Made by a program: the position numbers and the translations under genes
Source: an uncultured Clostridia bacterium
GTDB taxonomy: Bacteria; Bacillota; Clostridia; Oscillospirales; Acutalibacteraceae
Reading direction: 5' to 3'
Assembly (NCBI GenBank): GCA_904420015.1
Contig: CAJFTS010000019.1
Coordinates: 1-64,000 of the forward strand
DNA length: 64,000 nucleotides
Shown here: piece by piece, positions 59,826 through 64,000 of the stretch
Layout: each line of letters opens with the position of its first letter
Numbering within the stretch: the first letter of the stretch is position 1
Notes under the pieces: model-generated
The model's database searches: none
Told to the model about the DNA's origin: nothing
Seen by the model: the letters and a program-made list of their open reading frames with translations, nothing else

Positions 59826-61061
59826 TCAATACCGGTTGTCGAAGATACGGGTGGACTTTTTCTCGCTGCGGGGCAGTTCCCCAATCGAGACCGCCCGGGG
59901 TACGATGGTAATGCCGATTTTGGTTTTAAAATGCTGGCGCACATTGGTTTCCAGCGGCTCCCGGTCGCCCATGACTTCGGTCTCGAAGAAGAGGGTCATA
60001 ATATCCTTGCCGTTTAGATGGTCGATCATCACCTGGTATTCGCTGCTGGCCCCTTCGATGTCCCGCAAAAGCTCGTCGATCTGGCCGGGGAAGATGTTGA
60101 CCCCCTTGACCTTTACCATGTCGTCGGTGCGGCCGATCAGGGTGTCGATGCGGGGATAGGGACGGCCGCAGGCGCAGTCGCCCGGCAAAAAGCGGGTTAA
60201 GTCGTGGGTGCGGTACCGGATGAGGGGGGCCCCTTCCTTGCGCAGGGTGGTAATCACCAGCTCGCCGATTTCCCCGTCCGGGACAAGCTCTAAGGTGCGG
60301 GGGTTGATGATCTCACAGTAGATATAATCGTCCCAGTAATGCATGCCGCATTCCTCGTCGCAGCTCATGGCGATGCCGGGCCCGTAAATTTCCGTCAATC
60401 CGTAAATGTCGTAAAGCTGCACCCCCAGCTCGTTTGCGATGCGCCTGCGCATCTTTTCGCCCCATCGCTCCGAGCCGATGATCCCCTTTTTCAGATGAAT
60501 TCTGTCCTTAACGCCCCGCTTGGTGATTTCCTCCGCCAGCAGCAGTGCGTAGGACGAGGTGGCCCCCAATACGGTGGATTTTAGGTCGATCATCATTTGG
60601 ATCTGCTTGTCGGTATTGCCCGGCCCCATGGGGATCGCCATGGCCCCCAGCCGTTCCACCCCAGCTTGGAACCCGATACCCGCCGTCCACAGGCCGTAGC
60701 CGGGAGTAATCTGCACCCGGTCGCGGTTGGTCAGCCCCGCCGTGCGGTAGCATCGCTCGAACATCACCGCCCAATCCTCCACATCCTGCTTGGTGTAGGG
60801 AATGATGATGGGAGTGCCCGTCGTCCCGGAGGAGGAGTGGATGCGTACGATCTCTTCGTCCGCAACCGCCTGAAGCCCTAAAGGATAGGCTTCCCGCAGC
60901 TCGTCCTTGTTTGTAAAGGGGAGCTTTTCAAAATCCTCCTGGCTTTGGATGGCCGCTAGGTCGAAATCCTGGAATTTCTTCTGATAAAACCCGCCCTTAA
61001 CGGCGGCCAGCCGGCCAAGCTGCTTTTTGATAAGATCAAACTGTTCCTGCTTCATGTTCAT
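59826..61061 (-). CDS. Phenylacetate--CoA ligase family enzyme
   Basis: The 411-residue AMP-forming ligase is of the PaaK type: HSSSGTTGTP (P-loop-like AMP motif, about 74-83), YGLTEIYGPG, VITTLRKEGAPLIRYRTHDLT, and the hinge IGRTDDMVKVKGVNIFPGQID. The C-terminal Lys region is SEKKSTRIFDNRY. The enzyme joins arylacetates to CoA. Next to indolepyruvate:ferredoxin oxidoreductase, which produces aryl-acetyl-CoA, it may run in the reverse direction to make ATP, or activate the free acids. The ATG at 61061 overlaps the iorB stop codon (ATGA). Confidence 0.92.
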   Translation of the reverse strand: MNMKQEQFDLIKKQLGRLAAVKGGFYQKKFQDFDLAAIQSQEDFEKLPFTNKDELREAYPLGLQAVADEEIVRIHSSSGTTGTPIIIPYTKQDVEDWAVMFERCYRTAGLTNRDRVQITPGYGLWTAGIGFQAGVERLGAMAIPMGPGNTDKQIQMMIDLKSTVLGATSSYALLLAEEITKRGVKDRIHLKKGIIGSERWGEKMRRRIANELGVQLYDIYGLTEIYGPGIAMSCDEECGMHYWDDYIYCEIINPRTLELVPDGEIGELVITTLRKEGAPLIRYRTHDLTRFLPGDCACGRPYPRIDTLIGRTDDMVKVKGVNIFPGQIDELLRDIEGASSEYQVMIDHLNGKDIMTLFFETEVMGDREPLETNVRQHFKTKIGITIVPRAVSIGELPRSEKKSTRIFDNRY

Positions 61062-61654
61062 TGGTCCGTTCCCCCTGTGACCGCCTCGGCCCCCGCCGAA
61101 AGCGCCTTGAGATTCATGGAAAGAAACCGCTCGGGCAGCTTTTCCCGGATGGTTTCCTCAATTTGTGATAAGCTTACGGGAAGCGCGCCTGCCTTTGCCG
61201 CCGCCCCCAGCAGCGCCACGTTAAGCGCCTTTGCCGACCCGCACCGGCGGCAGATGTTTTCCCCGTCCACCAGGATCAGACGGCCGGCATGCTCCTTTAA
61301 AAAGGCGAGCATTCCCTGCGCATCGTAGGATACCCCGGAAAGGGAGGCGGTCACCGGCTGCACCGCCTTGGTGCTCACCACCACCGTTCCGCCCGTCTTG
61401 AGATAGGGAAGGCAGCGTACCGCCTCCGCCGGCTCAAATCCGAGGATCACATCCGCCCTGCCCTTGGGGATCAGCGGCGCAAACGCATCCGCGCCAATCC
61501 GTACATGGCTGACCACGCAGCCGCCCCGCTGGGCCATGCCGATGGTCTCCGCCGTGTGGGCCGCAAGGCCCTGCTTCATAGCGGCCTGGGCGATAATTTT
61601 AGAGGCGAGCACCGTCCCCTGTCCGCCTACGCCGGCCAGCATACAGTTTTTCAT
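61058..61654 (-). CDS. iorB: Indolepyruvate:ferredoxin oxidoreductase, beta subunit
   Basis: The 198-residue subunit has the pyruvate-ferredoxin-oxidoreductase gamma-type fold: LAGVGGQGTVLASKIIAQAA (7-26), ETIGMAQRGGCVVSHVRIG and VILGFEPAEAVRCLPYL. It pairs with IorA to decarboxylate aryl pyruvates (from Trp, Phe and Tyr) to aryl-acetyl-CoA with ferredoxin reduction. The start is ATG 61654 with GGAGGGG upstream, overlapping the IorA stop; the longer frame lies within iorA. Confidence 0.94.
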   Translation of the reverse strand: MKNCMLAGVGGQGTVLASKIIAQAAMKQGLAAHTAETIGMAQRGGCVVSHVRIGADAFAPLIPKGRADVILGFEPAEAVRCLPYLKTGGTVVVSTKAVQPVTASLSGVSYDAQGMLAFLKEHAGRLILVDGENICRRCGSAKALNVALLGAAAKAGALPVSLSQIEETIREKLPERFLSMNLKALSAGAEAVTGGTDQ

Positions 61655-63441
61655 TTTCCTTCCCCTCCAATCGCCCCAAAGGGACATACCTGCGCACAGA
61701 CCGAGCAGCCGTAGCACATGGACGGCTCGATTTTCACTTTCTTGCCTTCCACCACCATGGCCGGGCAGCCCAGCTCCCGGATACACCGCTTGCATCCGGT
61801 GCATTTCTCTTCCTTCACCGTGTAAGCGGGACCCGGTTTTGTCACCGCAATGCAGGGGGATTCAAAGATGACCGCCGATACGCCCTTTGCCGCAGCCGCA
61901 GCCTTGACCGCCTCCACCGCGCCCTTGAGGTCGAGGGGATCGGCCTTCCCCACATGCCCGACGCCGATCGCTTTGAGTACCCCCGCAATGTCCACCTTCT
62001 GAGAGATTTCTCCCATCATGGTCTTTCCGGTGCCCGGATGAGGCTGATGCCCGGTCATGGCGGTGGTGGCATTGTCCAGCACAATCAGGACAATGTCGGT
62101 TTCGTTGTAAACGGCGTTGATGACCCCGGGAATTCCCGTGTGAAAGAAGGTGGAGTCCCCGATAAAAGCGAAGTTGACCGCATCCGGCTCGATGCGGTGA
62201 AGCCCCTGGGCCACCGTCACCCCCGCGCCCATACAGAGACAGGTGTCCACCATGTCGAGGGGGCTGGCGTTGCCGAGGGTGTAGCAGCCGATGTCGCCGG
62301 AAAAGACCGCCTTTTTCCCCCTCATCGCCGCCTTTACCGCATAAAAGGACGCCCGGTGGGGACATCCCGCGCAAAGGACCGGCGGCCGGACGGGGAGAGG
62401 GGGGAGCGGCGTTTCCGGTTCGTTTGCCGCAGGAAGCCCCAGAAAACGGCAGATCGCCTCTTTTGCAATCTCCGTCGAATTTTCCCCCGCGTTTGGGGTG
62501 TGCCCGGTGAGCTTGCCGAATATCTTCACCGGCAGTTGGTGCTTGCCGCAAAGGTAGACGAGCTCCCGTTCAATCACCGGGTCCAATTCCTCCAGCACCA
62601 GCACCTCCGAGAGCCCGTCCAGGAAAGCCAGCGCCTGGCGTTCCGGGAACGGGTGGGGGGTGGCAACCTTGAAGAATTTCGGCTCTGCCCCCATCTGTGC
62701 CAAAGCCTCTTTCGCATAGGCGGCGCTTACCCCTCCTGCGGCAATCCCTTTCTTGCCTGCGCCGGTTATCTCGTTAAACCGATAGGAGGAAAAATCCTCC
62801 CCAAGCACCGGCTGTCTCGCCTCCACCTTTTTGTGGTTTTGAAAGGTAAGGCGCGGGAAAATGACCCACTTGGAATCCTTGCGAAACCCCTCCGGCTCGA
62901 TTTTTTTGCGGCTGCCGTCCATCTCGATGGACGCGCACCCGTGACAAACCCGGGTGGTTGGCCGCAGCAAAACCGGCGTCTGGTATTTTTCCGAGTAGTC
63001 GAAGGCGTCCCCGATCATTTCATAAGCTTCCTCCGCAGAGGCAGGGTCAAAGACCGGGAGCTTGGAAAACCGGGCGAAATGCCGGGTGTCCTGCTCGGTC
63101 TGCGAGGAAATGGGGCCCGGATCGTCGGCCACTACAATCACCATGCCGCCCTTGACGCCGATGTAGGCCAGGCTCATCAGCGGATCGGAGGCGACGTTGA
63201 GCCCCACCTGCTTCATCGTCACCATCGCCCGCGCGCCCGCATAGGCCGCGCCTGCCGCCGCTTCCATGGCCGATTTTTCGTTGACCGACCATTCCACATA
63301 CACATCGCCGGGATTGTGCTTTGCCACCGTCTCCAAAATTTCCGTCGACGGCGTTCCCGGATACCCGCATACGAACCCGACCCCGGCGCGCAGCGCGCCT
63401 AGGGCAATGGCTTCGTTGCCCATTACCAGCTGCTTTGCCAC
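61651..63441 (-). CDS. iorA: Indolepyruvate:ferredoxin oxidoreductase, alpha subunit
   Basis: The 596-residue subunit has an N-terminal pyrimidine-binding domain (CGYPGTPSTEILETVA, VNEKSAMEAAAGAAYAGARAM), a thiamin-diphosphate domain (GDIGCYTLGNASPLDMVDT, FIGDSTFFHTGIPGVINAV, LDNATTAMTGHQPHPG) and a C-terminal ferredoxin domain with CTGCKRCIRELGC and CYGCSVCAQVCP for two [4Fe-4S] clusters. It ferments aromatic amino acids after transamination. The start is GTG 63441, 8 nt after AAGGAGG; no ATG is suitably placed, and the long upstream frame is the leader RNA. Its leader holds a T-box. Confidence 0.96.
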   Translation of the reverse strand: MAKQLVMGNEAIALGALRAGVGFVCGYPGTPSTEILETVAKHNPGDVYVEWSVNEKSAMEAAAGAAYAGARAMVTMKQVGLNVASDPLMSLAYIGVKGGMVIVVADDPGPISSQTEQDTRHFARFSKLPVFDPASAEEAYEMIGDAFDYSEKYQTPVLLRPTTRVCHGCASIEMDGSRKKIEPEGFRKDSKWVIFPRLTFQNHKKVEARQPVLGEDFSSYRFNEITGAGKKGIAAGGVSAAYAKEALAQMGAEPKFFKVATPHPFPERQALAFLDGLSEVLVLEELDPVIERELVYLCGKHQLPVKIFGKLTGHTPNAGENSTEIAKEAICRFLGLPAANEPETPLPPLPVRPPVLCAGCPHRASFYAVKAAMRGKKAVFSGDIGCYTLGNASPLDMVDTCLCMGAGVTVAQGLHRIEPDAVNFAFIGDSTFFHTGIPGVINAVYNETDIVLIVLDNATTAMTGHQPHPGTGKTMMGEISQKVDIAGVLKAIGVGHVGKADPLDLKGAVEAVKAAAAAKGVSAVIFESPCIAVTKPGPAYTVKEEKCTGCKRCIRELGCPAMVVEGKKVKIEPSMCYGCSVCAQVCPFGAIGGEGK

Positions 63442-63458
63442 AAAAAGGACCTCCTTTT

Positions 63459-63717
63459 CAAAAAAACGCCTGTCCTTGCGGCCATAAGCCCAAGGACAGG
63501 CGTAAAACCTGTATATGCCACCTTGTTTTGCTTTCCTCTTCCAGAGAAAAGCCCCTGCTCTTCGCAAAATGCCAACACATTTCTCATCCATAACGCCGAT
63601 GCTGCGTCGCCGGCTACTGACCCAGCCAGAAAGGCCGTGTTCGCCGCGCCCTCCGGAGCCCATTTATCTGCCTCGTATCCGCCGGCATCCCAGCACCGCC
63701 GGCTCTCTTTGCGACCG
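63459..63717 (-). promoter_or_regulatory. T-box riboswitch controlling iorAB
   Basis: On the minus strand the leader begins with GGTCGC and the AGAGAG motif (about 63706), then a CCGGCGGTGCTGGGATGCCGG stem-I arm, GGCTCCGGAGGGC, GAAC and AGTAGCC, typical of T-box stem I. Near the end is AAGGTGGCA (the T-box proper, with TGGC to pair with a GCCA tRNA end), then a terminator ACGCCTGTCCTTG..CAAGGACAGGCGTTTTTTT. Two UGG triplets (CTGGCTGGG, ~63630) lie where the specifier should be, and a discriminator G fits tRNA-Trp. Uncharged tRNA-Trp would therefore raise iorAB expression; the specifier is uncertain. Confidence 0.75.
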
Positions 63718-63758
63718 TTTGACAGTTTTACCTCTCCATCACAGGTTTGTACCTACAA

Positions 63759-63787
63759 AGTATACCACCATTCGCCCCGATTTGCAA
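63759..63787 (-). promoter_or_regulatory. iorA operon promoter
   Basis: Minus strand: TTGCAA (63787-63782), 17-nt spacer, TATACT (63764-63759), upstream of the T-box. Confidence 0.75.
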
Positions 63788-63803
63788 CCGGTATCCACCC
63801 GGT

Positions 63804-63839
63804 AAAAAAGCCCGGGATCAAAGGATTCCGGGCTTTTTT
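63804..63839 (-). terminator. Terminator of the gene at the right edge
   Basis: AAAAAAGCCCGGAATCC-type stem (AAAAAGCCCGGGA on plus with TTCCGGGCTTTTTT), 9 nt after the stop codon of the minus-strand gene. Confidence 0.88.
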
Positions 63840-63847
63840 GAAATGGA

Positions 63848-64000
63848 TCAGACGGCCGGACCCGCAGGATCCTGCGGATTGCCCGGATGATTCGGGTTGC
63901 CGGTGTTGCCGGTATGGGAAGTCACCACGCCATAGGCCTTTCCCGCCAAAGCGGAGAGCCACGGCAGCCGTGCATCCTCCCCCTTGCAGACCCGCACCAA
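63848..64000 (-). CDS. C-terminal end of an unidentified protein, partial at the right edge
   Basis: The last 50 codons are visible: LVRVCKGEDARLPWLSALAGKAYGVV, then an Asn/Gly/Pro-rich tail (GNTGNPNHPGNPQDPAG) and TGA at 63848. The tail looks like a flexible linker or low-complexity end. A terminator follows. The frame is open to the edge and codon use is normal. I do not recognise the protein, and too little is present to say more. Confidence 0.6.
   Translation of the reverse strand: MVRVCKGEDARLPWLSALAGKAYGVVTSHTGNTGNPNHPGNPQDPAGPAV

Noticed and set aside
61954-63402. A 482-codon plus-strand frame
   Set aside because: It is antisense to iorA, whose thiamin-diphosphate and ferredoxin motifs are clear.
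1-64000. tRNA or rRNA genes
   Set aside because: No cloverleaf-like segments with T-loop GGTTCRA consensus or rRNA blocks were noticed; a tRNAscan run would be needed to exclude them fully.

Overview
This 64 kb window is a chromosomal segment of a GC-rich, anaerobic, Gram-positive clostridium, most likely an Oscillospirales (Ruminococcaceae/Oscillospiraceae-type) gut bacterium. The evidence is clostridial-type Shine-Dalgarno sites (AGGAGG), T-box and TPP riboswitches, indolepyruvate:ferredoxin oxidoreductase, a PPi-type phosphofructokinase with a membrane pyrophosphatase, a split cobalamin-dependent methionine synthase, and small families (DUF6483, DUF6062, CD1375-like) typical of Clostridia. 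Family names come from recognising motifs by eye; no database search was run.

Layout: 1-4.0 kb (minus) is a phage-like lysis and receptor-binding locus: a BppU-type fibre with six 31-residue repeats, two small proteins, and an amidase-LysM endolysin cut by the left edge. 4.2-25 kb is housekeeping: aroK, trpS plus an aminotransferase, TPP-riboswitch-thiC, an SNF symporter, an SPFH protein, a class II aldolase, membrane pyrophosphatase, a homocysteine methyltransferase/MTHFR fusion with a methyl-THF methyltransferase, a CapA-like lipoprotein, a TtcA-like enzyme, and rplM-rpsI. 25.2-36.5 kb (minus) is a compact phage-like structural cassette: terS, terL, portal, scaffold, capsid, a beta-helix spike, connectors, tail tube, Dit and Tal. 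36.7-64 kb is housekeeping again: YjbQ, a two-component system with HtrA, PPi-PFK, a 2,451-residue cyclic-glucan-synthase-like giant, a P-type Ca2+ ATPase, small conserved proteins, OGG, class II FBA, an AlkD-like repair protein, and a T-box-controlled iorAB-paaK operon.

The most notable observation is that the two phage-like loci, about 32 kb apart with about 21 kb of ordinary genes between them, are driven by nearly identical promoters: TGCACG, 5 nt, TGCACCCG, 15 nt, TGCTATAAT, with the same spacing in both. Every structural gene is intact. I see no integrase, repressor, replication or tape-measure gene. This looks like a domesticated, jointly controlled particle, a candidate gene-transfer agent or related element, rather than an ordinary prophage.

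Other points of interest are two families of roughly 200-240 bp structured intergenic repeats (R1 and R2), a cluster of TTTTCCAC boxes resembling DnaA boxes at 54.8-55.2 kb, and a decayed AEC-type transporter directly upstream of the thiC riboswitch. I found no rRNA or tRNA gene, CRISPR array or insertion sequence.
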